A stretch of 64,000 nt of DNA from Actinomycetota bacterium (GTDB taxonomy: Bacteria; Actinomycetota; Actinomycetes; Actinomycetales; Microbacteriaceae). The notes below the pieces were generated by a model that saw nothing but the letters and a program-made list of their open reading frames with translations, was not told the origin of the DNA and did not search any database. The position numbers and the translations under genes are program-made. Shown piece after piece: positions 16,730 through 24,848 of the stretch (its first letter is position 1; each line of letters starts with the position of its first letter). The stretch lies in contig JAFDWK010000013.1 of the NCBI GenBank assembly GCA_018268515.1, positions 1-64,000 on the forward strand, written 5' to 3'.

Positions 16730-19039
16730 TCAGTCCACGAGGTCGCGCATCTCCCGCTCGATCGCGCGGAGCACCGTCGCGTCCTCCGGCGACACCTCGC
16801 CCGGCACATACTGCAGGGAGAGGATCCGGCCTCCGCGGAACCGGTTCGAGCGGTGCCGTTCGTACAGTTCCCAGTCCACCGGGCCGCCGTAGTCGTAGCC
16901 GACGCTGATCCCGGTGAACGGCGCCATGCCGGCCAGCATCGGCACGTCGTCCAGGCGGAGCCGCTCCACGCCGCCCACATCGACCGCGAGACTCCAGCGC
17001 AGACCGAGATCGGCCCGCACCCGAAGGTCGATGCGGTGTCGGCCGGGCGCCGGCGCCGCAGAACGGATCCGCCGCATCGCCCCGTAGGCGTTGTACGACA
17101 GCAGCAGCTCGCCGCCGTCCAGCGCGAGCAGGTATCCGCCGCCCTGGTCGCCGTGCGCCAGGATCACGCCCTCCGCCGCCGCGGCGAGGTCGAGCTCGGC
17201 GTGCACGTCGAAGGAGCGCAGCACCGTCAGCCGCGCCGAGCGGAACCGCTCCAGCGGCGGGCGGAACGGCACGAGCGAGACCGGGGCCGACAGCGCCGCC
17301 TCGGAGTCGGGCCGTACGGTATGCAGCGTGCCGTCGTCGTCCAGCGGGAACACGGTGTTGCGCCAGGCCTCATGCCGCCAGCGCTCGGCGAGCGCTCGCA
17401 CCCGCTCGGGCTCGTCCTGCGCGCGGTCCCGGGTCTCGGTCGGATCGCTGGGCAGGTGGTAGAGCTCCCAGGTGCCGCCCGCCGCGCCCTGTGCGCGCGT
17501 GGGGGCGACCGGCGACACCGCCTTCCACTCCCCGTCGACCAGCGCACGCCGGCCGACGCACTCGAAGTACTGCTGCTCCCGCCCGGGGGCTTCGGGATCG
17601 GCGAGGACTCCGGCGATGCTGCCGCCGTCGATCTCCGGCGCGGCCTCGCCGTTCCAGCGCTCCGGCCGGGAGACGCCGGCGAGGTCGAGCAGGGTGGGCG
17701 CGAGATCCGACACGAACACGAACTGCTCGCGCAGGCCCGGGGCCTCGGCCCCCGCCGGCCAGGAGATCACGAGCGGCGCGTGCACGCCGCCCTCGTAGGT
17801 GCTCGACTTGAACGAGCGGAACGGGGTGTTCGAGACCCGCGCCCAGCCGGTCGGGTACTGGCCGTACAGCCGGGGCCCGCCGATCTCCGCCACATCCCGC
17901 GGCACATCCGTCACCCAGCCGTCCGGCACCGCGCCGTGCATCCCGAACTGGGCGAAGTAGCTGCGGGTGCCGGTGGGACCGCCCTCGGCGGTGCCGCCGT
18001 TGTCGCTGGCGACCACGATGATCGTGTTCTCCCGCTCACCCAACTCCTCCAGCCGCGCCAGCAGCCGCCCCACACTCTGATCCACCTCGTCCACGGAGGC
18101 CGCATAGACCTCCATGTGCCGCGCGAACAGCGCCCGCTCCTCGGCGCCGAGGTCGTCCCAGCGCGGGATCCGGTCGCCGTCCGCGAGCGCATCCACGGGC
18201 AGTGCGGCATGCGCCGGCACGATGCCACGGGCGCGCTGACGGGCGAAGCGCTCCTCCCGCAGCGCATTCCAACCGGCCTCGTAGCGCCCGCGATGGCGCT
18301 CGATGTCCTGCTCCTTGGCCTGGATCGGCCCGTGCACCGACGTGTGCGCGTAGTAGAGGAAGAAGGGCTTGCGCGCCTCGTTCACGCGGAGCTCGTCGAT
18401 CATCGCGATCGCCCGGTCGGTCAGCTCATCGGTGAGGAAGTAGCCGTCGGGGAACTCCGCGATGTCGACCACCGAATTGTCCTGCACCAGACGATGCGGA
18501 TGATGCAACGACGTGAACCCGTCCATCGACCCGAAATACCGGTCGAACCCGCGCTGCAACGGCCACGACGACCGATCCGCCCCATCATGCAACCGCGTCT
18601 CCAGCGTCAGATGCCACTTGCCCACGGCGAAGGTGGCATACCCGCCGGCCCGCAGCGACTCTGCGATCGTGGGGGCGGCCGCGGGCAGCTCGCACGCGAA
18701 GCCCGGGTAGCCCGGGTCGGTGTGCGCGACGAATCCGAAGCCGGCCCGGTGCGGGTTCAGCCCGGTCAGCAGCGCGGCGCGGGCCGGCGAGCACATCGGC
18801 GCCGTGCGGTAGTTCGTGAACGTCCACCCGCCCTCGGCGAGCGCGTCGATGTGCGGCGTCGGGATCTCGCTGCCGAAGGGACCGAGGTCGCTGAAGCCGA
18901 GATCGTCGATCAGGACCACGACGATGTTCGGAGCGCCCTCGCGGGCGGTCGGCCGGACCGGCCACGCGGGCTCCGACTCGGAGGTGAACTCTCCGACGCG
19001 CCCCCGGAAGCCCTCGTAGCCGCGCGCCACGGGATCCAT
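16730..19039 (-). CDS. Type I (formylglycine) arylsulfatase
   Basis: 769-aa sulfatase of the alkaline-phosphatase superfamily. Metal-binding VVLIDDLGFSDLG (Asp45, Asp46), the formylglycine signature CSPAR at residues 83-87 (Cys83, to be converted to formylglycine), AVGKWHL and ASDNGG are all present. The ~200-residue C-terminal extension is beta-rich. No signal peptide is visible, so it likely acts in the cytosol on imported sulfate esters. Its ATG directly abuts the ABC ATPase stop (TGAATG). A maturing FGE or anaerobic sulfatase-maturing enzyme is needed and is not in the window. Position in a sulfonate/taurine-type ABC operon points to sulfur scavenging from sulfate esters. Confidence 0.92.
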   Translation of the reverse strand: MDPVARGYEGFRGRVGEFTSESEPAWPVRPTAREGAPNIVVVLIDDLGFSDLGPFGSEIPTPHIDALAEGGWTFTNYRTAPMCSPARAALLTGLNPHRAGFGFVAHTDPGYPGFACELPAAAPTIAESLRAGGYATFAVGKWHLTLETRLHDGADRSSWPLQRGFDRYFGSMDGFTSLHHPHRLVQDNSVVDIAEFPDGYFLTDELTDRAIAMIDELRVNEARKPFFLYYAHTSVHGPIQAKEQDIERHRGRYEAGWNALREERFARQRARGIVPAHAALPVDALADGDRIPRWDDLGAEERALFARHMEVYAASVDEVDQSVGRLLARLEELGERENTIIVVASDNGGTAEGGPTGTRSYFAQFGMHGAVPDGWVTDVPRDVAEIGGPRLYGQYPTGWARVSNTPFRSFKSSTYEGGVHAPLVISWPAGAEAPGLREQFVFVSDLAPTLLDLAGVSRPERWNGEAAPEIDGGSIAGVLADPEAPGREQQYFECVGRRALVDGEWKAVSPVAPTRAQGAAGGTWELYHLPSDPTETRDRAQDEPERVRALAERWRHEAWRNTVFPLDDDGTLHTVRPDSEAALSAPVSLVPFRPPLERFRSARLTVLRSFDVHAELDLAAAAEGVILAHGDQGGGYLLALDGGELLLSYNAYGAMRRIRSAAPAPGRHRIDLRVRADLGLRWSLAVDVGGVERLRLDDVPMLAGMAPFTGISVGYDYGGPVDWELYERHRSNRFRGGRILSLQYVPGEVSPEDATVLRAIEREMRDLVD

Positions 19040-19825
19040 TCAGCCCGCCTTCCGGATGAGGCCGAAGATCCGCGTGCGCAGCTCCGCGAACTCCGCGGTC
19101 GCGCGGGTCTCCAGCTGGTCGCGGGGACCGCCGAAGTCGATCTCGATGATCTCGGTGACGCGCGCGGGCCGCTCGCCCAGCACGATGACCCGGTCGGAGA
19201 GGTAGACGGCCTCGTCGATGTCGTGGGTGACGAGCAGGATCGTCATGCCGAACTGCTCGCGGATCCGCAGGCACAGGTCTTCGAGCTCGAACCGGGTCTG
19301 CGCGTCGACCGAGGCGAACGGCTCGTCCATCACGAGCACCTCGGGGCGGTACGCGATCGCACGGGCGATCGCGACGCGCTGCTGCATGCCGCCGGAGAGC
19401 TGCCATGGGTACTTCGCGCCCGCGCCGGCGAGTCCGACCGCGGCGAGCGCCGCGGTGATGCGCTCCTCGCGCTCGGCGGCGCTCAGACGCAGATGCCTGA
19501 GCGGCAGCCGGACGTTCTTCTGCACGGTGAGCCACGGCATCAGCGAGCGCGTGTACTCCTGGAAGACGAGCGCCATCTCCTCCGGCGGCCCGTCGATCTC
19601 GACGCCGTCGATCCGAGCGGATCCGGCGGTCAGCGGCTGCAGTCCGGTCAGGCACTTCAGCAGCGTGGTCTTGCCGATGCCGGAAGGCCCGACGATGCAG
19701 GCCACCTCGCCGGCCTGCACGTCGAACGTGAGATCGGCGATCACCGGCACATCGCCGCTCTTGGTCCGATAGGTCTTGGCGAGGCCCTGCACGCTCAGGC
19801 GCGGGGCGGTGGCGGCGATGCTCAT
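19040..19825 (-). CDS. ABC transporter ATPase, SsuB/TauB-like
   Basis: 261-aa ATPase with Walker A GPSGIGKTTLLK, Q-loop VFQEYTRSLMPWLTV, signature LSGGMQQRVAIARAI, Walker B VLVMDEPFASVD and H-loop VTHD. The overall pattern is that of the nitrate/sulfonate/taurine importers. It energises the two permeases encoded just upstream. The ATG overlaps the preceding permease stop (4-nt ATGA), and its stop touches the sulfatase start, so stoichiometry is likely fixed by coupled translation. Confidence 0.92.
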   Translation of the reverse strand: MSIAATAPRLSVQGLAKTYRTKSGDVPVIADLTFDVQAGEVACIVGPSGIGKTTLLKCLTGLQPLTAGSARIDGVEIDGPPEEMALVFQEYTRSLMPWLTVQKNVRLPLRHLRLSAAEREERITAALAAVGLAGAGAKYPWQLSGGMQQRVAIARAIAYRPEVLVMDEPFASVDAQTRFELEDLCLRIREQFGMTILLVTHDIDEAVYLSDRVIVLGERPARVTEIIEIDFGGPRDQLETRATAEFAELRTRIFGLIRKAG

Positions 19826-20673
19826 TCGCTCTTCTCCAGTTGTTGTGAGGCGATGTACCAGCGCAGCACGGTGCGGCGGAACAGGACGAACAGGGCGGTG
19901 GACAGGTAGCCGAGCACGCCGAGCACGATGATGCCCGCCCACATGTCGGCGATCGCGAACGACTGCTGCGCGAGCAGCGTGGCCGCTCCCAGCCCCGCGG
20001 AGGATCCGAGCATCTCGCTCGCGATCATCACGACGAACGCCGTGATGAGGCTCACCTGCATGCCGGAGAGGATCCGCGGGCTCGCGGCCGGCAGCGTCAC
20101 CTGGAACAGCCGCTCGGCGCGGGTGAGCCGGTACACCCGGCCGACCATCTGCAGCGTGGGATCCCCGGCGCGCACTCCGTCGATCGTGGAGATGAGGATC
20201 GGGAACAGCGCGGCGAGCGAGATCGACAGGATGCGGGTGCCGTTGCCGAAGCCGAGCAGCGACACGAAGATCGGCACGAGCGCGACCGGCGGGATCGCGC
20301 GGAAGAAGTGGATCGTCGGCTCGACGAACCAGCTCAGCGGCGCGACCAGCCCGAGCGCGCAGCCCAGCAGCACGCCCGCGACCGTCGCGATCAGGAACGA
20401 CACCAGCAGGTTCAGCACGGAGATGGCGATGTCGCCGAGGAACGCCGGCGTGCCGATCAGCTCGCCGAGGCGGGCGAGGATCGCGGACAGCGGGGGGAAG
20501 AACGTGTTGGTGGATCCCGCCGAGGCGATCCACCACAGTGCGATGAGCACGACGGGGACCGCGATCTCCACGACGACCAGCAACCAGCGCGGGGACGCGC
20601 TCAGCCGACGACCGCGCCGCAGCCGGGCGCCCGTCTGCACGGAGGTGGTGAGGTTGGGCGTGGTGGTGCTCAT
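19822..20673 (-). CDS. ABC transporter permease 1 (SsuC/TauC-like)
   Basis: 283-aa membrane protein of the BPD_transp_1 type: long cytosolic N-terminus (residues 1-30), about six membrane segments, and the ATPase-coupling EAA-like loop around FQVTLPAASPRILSGMQVSL. It overlaps both neighbours by 4 nt. It differs clearly from permease 2, so the pair likely forms a heterodimeric channel for sulfate esters or sulfonates. Confidence 0.88.
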   Translation of the reverse strand: MSTTTPNLTTSVQTGARLRRGRRLSASPRWLLVVVEIAVPVVLIALWWIASAGSTNTFFPPLSAILARLGELIGTPAFLGDIAISVLNLLVSFLIATVAGVLLGCALGLVAPLSWFVEPTIHFFRAIPPVALVPIFVSLLGFGNGTRILSISLAALFPILISTIDGVRAGDPTLQMVGRVYRLTRAERLFQVTLPAASPRILSGMQVSLITAFVVMIASEMLGSSAGLGAATLLAQQSFAIADMWAGIIVLGVLGYLSTALFVLFRRTVLRWYIASQQLEKSE

Positions 20674-21461
20674 GCGTGCTCCGCCTTCCGGTACTGCGGG
20701 TGCCAGTGCAGCAGGCGCCGCTCGCCCCACTGGCTCAGCCCCTGGATGAGAAGTCCCAGCACGCCGAGGATCAGCACGTAGCCGAACAGCTCGGGCTGGT
20801 TTCCGGAGATCTGCGACATGAGCAGGCTCTGCCCGAGTCCGGGCCCGCCGCCGAGCAGACCGGCCACCACGGCGATGACGAGCGAGGTCGGCGCGGCGAC
20901 CCGCAGCGCCGTGCCGATGTAGGGCAGTGCGCTCGGGATCACGATGCGCGCGAGGATCTCCGTGCGGCTCATGCCGTAGGAGGCGCCAGTCGCCCGGGCG
21001 ACGGGGTCGGTGTCGAAGACGCCTGCCGAGGACTGCACCGCGATCGCGATGAAGGAGCCGAAGAAGACGAGGAACGTGCCCATCCCCGCCGTCGGGCCGA
21101 GCACCAGCACGACGACGGGGAGGATCACGATCGGCGGGATCGGCTTGAGGAACTCCAGCGGCACACGGGTCGCGTGCATCGCGAGCGGAGAGGATCCGAT
21201 CGCGATGCCCAGCAGCACGCCGACGAGCGCGGCGATGATGAGCCCGGTGAGGGCCATGACGAGGGTGTCCGCCGTGGCCTGCCACAGCTGCGGCGTGCCC
21301 AGCAGCCGGCCCGCCGCCCCCAGCGCCTCGAGGGCCGAGGGCAGCGGCGCGCCGGCGAGCGGACCGACGGTCGCCGCGAGCTGCCACACCACGAGGGCGG
21401 TCAGCGCCCCGGCGGCGCCGAGCAGCGCGGGGACGATCCGGGAACGATTCACGATGCTCAC
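20670..21461 (-). CDS. ABC transporter permease 2 (SsuC/TauC-like)
   Basis: 263-aa permease with six predicted helices and the coupling motif ILARIVIPSALPYIGTALRV. I chose the GTG at 21461, which overlaps the binding-protein stop (GTGA). A second GTG at 21452 is possible. Its stop overlaps the permease 1 ATG. Together with permease 1 it gives the operon two non-identical channel subunits, unusual for the SsuABC/TauABC group, which generally uses one. Confidence 0.85.
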   Translation of the reverse strand: MSIVNRSRIVPALLGAAGALTALVVWQLAATVGPLAGAPLPSALEALGAAGRLLGTPQLWQATADTLVMALTGLIIAALVGVLLGIAIGSSPLAMHATRVPLEFLKPIPPIVILPVVVLVLGPTAGMGTFLVFFGSFIAIAVQSSAGVFDTDPVARATGASYGMSRTEILARIVIPSALPYIGTALRVAAPTSLVIAVVAGLLGGGPGLGQSLLMSQISGNQPELFGYVLILGVLGLLIQGLSQWGERRLLHWHPQYRKAEHA

Positions 21462-22462
21462 TTCGAGATGTTGACGCCCGTGAGGTCGACGGGCTTCTTC
21501 AGGAAGCCGAGAGCGACCATCTTGTCGTCGGGACGCTGCAGATCTTCCGCGGCGACCGTGGCCGGCCACACCGGCACCTTCACCTGGTCGACCGTCAGCG
21601 TCGACTTCGTGTATGCGAGGCCGGCCTTGATGGCCTCCTCCGGGTGGGCGGTGGCGTACTCGTTCGACTTCGTGATCGCGCGCTGGAAGGCGCTGATGAC
21701 GTCCTTCTTGGACTGCACCGTCGAATCGCCCGCGGTCCACAGGCCGGTGGCGCCGGTCTCGAAGAAGCCGATCGAGGGCGCCGAGAGCTGCGGGTCGCCG
21801 GCGGCGGCGGCCTGCGCGGTGAAGGGGCTCACGAGCGCGGCCGCGTCGACGTTGCCGCTCTTGAGGGCCGCGACCGCGGAGGTGAAGTCGAGCACGACCC
21901 ACTTGACGCCCGTCGCCGGATCGATGCCGTCCTTCTTCAGCTGCTCGGCGATGACGACCTCGAGCTGGGCCTTGCGGGCCGGGATCGCGATGGTCTTGCC
22001 GGCGAGCTGCGTGACGGAGGTGATACCGCTGGCCGCGCTGGCGAACAGGCCGGTGTCGTCGTACTTGGCGGGGTCCGCAGCGCTCGTCGCCTTGTCCGGG
22101 TAGCCGTCGGCGGCCGCGATGACCTTCATCTTCACGCCCTGGCTGAGCGCGTTCAGCAGCGGGATGCTGGGCGAGTAGGCGACGTCGACCTGGCCGCTCT
22201 GCGCGGCGGCGAGACCGGCGGGCGGGTTCGCGACGATCGAGGTCTCGATCTTCAGCCCCTCGTCGGCGAAGAACCCCTTCGCCATCCCGGTCAGCAGGCT
22301 GCCGTCGGAGGTGAGCCCGATCGTGGCGACCTTCACGGTGGTCAGGTCGCCCTTCTTGCCGGGCTCGGCGGAGCCGGACGAGGACGAGCAGCCGGCGAGG
22401 GCGACGGCCGCGCCGAGGGCGGCGACCGCGGCGACGGCTCGGAGTGCGCGCGTGATGTGCAT
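21458..22462 (-). CDS. ABC substrate-binding lipoprotein (nitrate/sulfonate/taurine type)
   Basis: 334-aa extracytoplasmic binding protein. The signal sequence ends in the lipobox LAGC (residues 22-25), then a Ser/Gly tether leads to two lobes (VKVATIGLTSDGSLLTGMAKGFFADEGLKIE; VDVAYSPSIPLLNAL; GKTIAIPARKAQLEVVIAEQL). The fold resembles SsuA/TauA-type proteins. It is the first gene of the coupled operon, behind a strong TTGACA promoter with an operator at +1. Linked to the arylsulfatase, it is inferred to capture organosulfur compounds. Confidence 0.9.
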   Translation of the reverse strand: MHITRALRAVAAVAALGAAVALAGCSSSSGSAEPGKKGDLTTVKVATIGLTSDGSLLTGMAKGFFADEGLKIETSIVANPPAGLAAAQSGQVDVAYSPSIPLLNALSQGVKMKVIAAADGYPDKATSAADPAKYDDTGLFASAASGITSVTQLAGKTIAIPARKAQLEVVIAEQLKKDGIDPATGVKWVVLDFTSAVAALKSGNVDAAALVSPFTAQAAAAGDPQLSAPSIGFFETGATGLWTAGDSTVQSKKDVISAFQRAITKSNEYATAHPEEAIKAGLAYTKSTLTVDQVKVPVWPATVAAEDLQRPDDKMVALGFLKKPVDLTGVNISK

Positions 22463-22538
22463 GTGTGGCTTCCTGTCGGAGCGAGGGAGGAGATCTCGGA
22501 TCAGACGCGTCGCTACGGTGCGACTTCATCGTCTTTAA

Positions 22539-22585
22539 TCACCAGTTGGTCACTCAAATATCCAGCAAGGAGTTAGCCTTGTCAA
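22539..22585 (-). promoter_or_regulatory. Promoter and operator of the sulfatase/ABC operon
   Basis: Minus strand: -35 TTGACA (22585-22580), 17-bp spacer, -10 GATATT (22562-22557). Immediately downstream lies the imperfect palindrome TGACCA-AC-TGGTGA (22552-22539), which would cover the start point. This AT-richer patch stands out from the flanking GC-rich DNA. Repression by the divergent TetR protein is the simplest reading. Confidence 0.65.
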
Positions 22586-22592
22586 GAAGTCT

Positions 22593-22622
22593 TAGAATTT
22601 TCGTGTCCAACAGGACGCGAAA
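22593..22622 (+). promoter_or_regulatory. Promoter and second operator upstream of tetR
   Basis: TAGAAT -10 box (22593-22598) is followed by the inverted repeat TTTCGTGTCC-N4-GGACGCGAAA (22599-22622, one mismatch in 10 bp). It sits at the start point of the tetR transcript and 60 bp before its GTG, as expected for autoregulation. Its sequence differs from the operator at 22539-22552. Confidence 0.6.
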
Positions 22623-22681
22623 GTTGAGACGGCTCCCCACCGTCGCACCCCTAGGATCTTCAAGGTCGGAGGAGGACTGAC

Positions 22682-23278
22682 GTGCCCAAGATCGTTGATC
22701 ACGACGAACGGCGGAACCACATCGCGGATGCGGCCACCAAGGTGATCGCCCGGGAGGGCTTCGAGAGAGTCACCATGCGTCAGATCGCCGCCGAGGCCGG
22801 CTATACCCACGGCGCGATCGCCCGCTACTTCCCCACCAAGGAGAGCCTGCTCACGGCGTCCTTCGTCCGGCTGCATGTGCAGGCAAACGGGCGGATCCTC
22901 ACCGAAGTGGCGGGCAAGCGGGGCCTCGACGCCCTGGAGCAGATGTGTCGCGAGATCCTCCCCTTCGGGGTTCTCGGGCCCAAGTACGCCCGCGTCGTCA
23001 TAGCCTTCTGGGACCATGCTTCGCAGGACACTCGCGTCACCCAGATCCATCGCGAGAACAACCAGCGCTGGCGGGACCAGTTCCGTCGTTTCCTCCTCGA
23101 AGCGCGGGAGGACGGTGAACTCGCCGATCACATCGACATCGACACGGCCGTCGGCGAGATCGCCTCACGCAACGCCGGATGGCAGATGGTGTCCGTACTG
23201 CTGCCGGAGGTCGCCGACGATGAGCGCATCGAAGCCGGGCTGCAGGGTTTGCTCGCCGATCTCCGCGGCCGGCGCTGA
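22682..23278 (+). CDS. TetR-family regulator of the sulfatase/ABC operon
   Basis: 198-aa regulator. N-terminal helix-turn-helix at residues 8-55 (RRNHIADAATKVIAREGFERVTMRQIAAEAGYTHGAIARYFPTKESL), then a BetI/AcrR-like ligand domain. The GTG start has a strong GGAGGAGG site. It is divergent from the binding-protein gene, with two distinct inverted repeats in the 219-bp gap. Likely a substrate-responsive repressor of the organosulfur operon; the ligand is unknown. Confidence 0.88.
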   Translation: MPKIVDHDERRNHIADAATKVIAREGFERVTMRQIAAEAGYTHGAIARYFPTKESLLTASFVRLHVQANGRILTEVAGKRGLDALEQMCREILPFGVLGPKYARVVIAFWDHASQDTRVTQIHRENNQRWRDQFRRFLLEAREDGELADHIDIDTAVGEIASRNAGWQMVSVLLPEVADDERIEAGLQGLLADLRGRR

Positions 23279-23306
23279 CGAGACGCCGGGCCGCGGAGAA
23301 CTCCGA

Positions 23307-24845
23307 TCAGCCGGCGGCGTCCTCGAGCACGAACCGCGCGCCCCGTTCGCCGATCACGGCGGCGGGAGCGTTGGTGTTGCCCGTGGTGATCGTCGGCATG
23401 ACCGAGGCGTCGATCACCCGGAGTCCCGCGACGCCGTTCACGCGCAGGCGCGGATCCACGACGGCATCCGGATCCGATCCCATCCGGCAGGTGCCGACCT
23501 GGTGGTGGTAGGTGATCGCGGTGCGGCGCACCCAGTCCTCGACGTCGGAGTCCGACACCTCCGGGCCCGGGTAGGCCTCGGTCGCGCCCCACTCCCCGGC
23601 GAGCGCGGGCCGGGCGCCGATCCGCCGGGCCTGCCGCACGGATGCCGCGAGCGCGGCCACGTCCCTGTCGTCCTCGAGGGCGGCGAGGTCGATGAGGAGC
23701 GGATCCGCGGTGTCCGGCCCCGACAGGCGCAGCGACCCGCGGCTGTGCGGCGTGACGAGCCCGGCCATGAGCGAGAACCCGTCGCCGGGTCCGTGGGGGC
23801 CGGGGCGGGGCTCGAGTTCGCCCCACATCGGCACCGAGAAGTGGATCGGCTGGGTGTCGGGCTCGACCAGATCCTCGCGCGAGCGCCAGAACAGATGGGT
23901 CTGGGTCACCGACACTCCGGGCTGCGGCGCTCCGACCGGCTCCCGGGTCGTGAAGATCACCGGTGAGAGCAGGTGGTCGTGCAGGTTCGCGCCGACCGCC
24001 GGAGCATCGCGGAGCACGTCGATGCCGAGCGCCTCGAGGTCCTCGCGCGGGCCGATGCCGCTGCGCAGCAGGATCGCCGGGCTGCCGAGGGCGCCGGCGG
24101 CGAGGATCACCTCGTCGGCGCGGAGCTCGGATGCTCCGGCCGGCCCCTGAGGCTCTCGAAGGGCGGCGCCGCCGCTCAGGCGCACGCCCACGGCGACGCC
24201 GTCCTCGACGATCACGGAGTGCACCTCGGCGTCCGTGACGATCCGCAGGTTCGGGGCGTCCTCGACCGGCCGCACATACGCCATCCAGGTGTTGACGCGC
24301 CGGCCGTCCCGCATCGTGACCTGCTCCTGCGAGACGCCGTCGAGCGTGCCGCCGTTGTAGTCGGGGTTGTGCGCGAGGCCCTCCTCGACCGCGGCGGCGA
24401 TGATCGACTGCTGGATCGGCACGAGCGGGTAGTCGTCGGTCACGGGCAGCGGATCGTTCTCGATCGCCTCGTACACGGGGAGAACCTCGGACCAGCCCCA
24501 GCCTGTCGCGCCGGCGCGCTCCCAGCCGTCGAAGTCGCTCGCCGCGCAGCGCACCCAGATCATGGCGTTCAGCGCATGGGATCCGCCGGTGACCTTGCCG
24601 CGCGGCAGGTGCAGCCGGCGCCCGGCCGCATGCTCCTGTGGCACGGTGAAGTAGTCCCAGTCCTCGGCGGCGTGCCAGAGCTCGCCCGCGCGGGAGGGGT
24701 CGTGGATCGCGGGGTTGGTGTCGTATCCGCCGGCCTCGATGAGCGTCACGTCGTACCCGGCGTCCACGAGACGCCGGGTGACGATGCTCCCCGAGGTGCC
24801 GGCTCCGACGACGATCGCGGAGCGCACCCCGGTCGCATCGGCCAT
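23307..24845 (-). CDS. GMC-family FAD oxidoreductase (choline/alcohol dehydrogenase-like)
   Basis: 512-aa flavoenzyme. N-terminal FAD fold VVGAGTSGSIVTRRL, GMC signature 1 PRGKVTGGSHALNAMIWVR, signature 2 in ILAAGALGSPAILLRSGIGP, and the C-terminal active site YHHQVGTCRMG..VIDASVMPTITTGNTNAP, including a catalytic His. It oxidises a primary alcohol to an aldehyde, which the preceding aldehyde dehydrogenase (3-nt gap) would oxidise further. An interior segment (about residues 228-241, REPQGPAGASEL) is encoded by a copy of the dispersed intergenic repeat, a likely in-frame insertion in a surface loop. Confidence 0.9.
   Translation of the reverse strand: MADATGVRSAIVVGAGTSGSIVTRRLVDAGYDVTLIEAGGYDTNPAIHDPSRAGELWHAAEDWDYFTVPQEHAAGRRLHLPRGKVTGGSHALNAMIWVRCAASDFDGWERAGATGWGWSEVLPVYEAIENDPLPVTDDYPLVPIQQSIIAAAVEEGLAHNPDYNGGTLDGVSQEQVTMRDGRRVNTWMAYVRPVEDAPNLRIVTDAEVHSVIVEDGVAVGVRLSGGAALREPQGPAGASELRADEVILAAGALGSPAILLRSGIGPREDLEALGIDVLRDAPAVGANLHDHLLSPVIFTTREPVGAPQPGVSVTQTHLFWRSREDLVEPDTQPIHFSVPMWGELEPRPGPHGPGDGFSLMAGLVTPHSRGSLRLSGPDTADPLLIDLAALEDDRDVAALAASVRQARRIGARPALAGEWGATEAYPGPEVSDSDVEDWVRRTAITYHHQVGTCRMGSDPDAVVDPRLRVNGVAGLRVIDASVMPTITTGNTNAPAAVIGERGARFVLEDAAG
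24142..24164. repeat. Dispersed repeat inside the GMC oxidoreductase gene
   Basis: GGCCCCTGAGGCTCTCGAAGGGC-type copy of the intergenic element (compare 4791 and 52917), in frame within the GMC coding sequence. Confidence 0.65.
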
Positions 24846-24848
24846 GTC

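Noticed and set aside
16853..19909. A 1018-codon open frame on the plus strand opposite the arylsulfatase and ATPase genes
   Set aside because: Arg/Pro/Gly/His-rich composition with no domain, and it mirrors a clear sulfatase and ABC ATPase. High GC keeps the antisense frame open.
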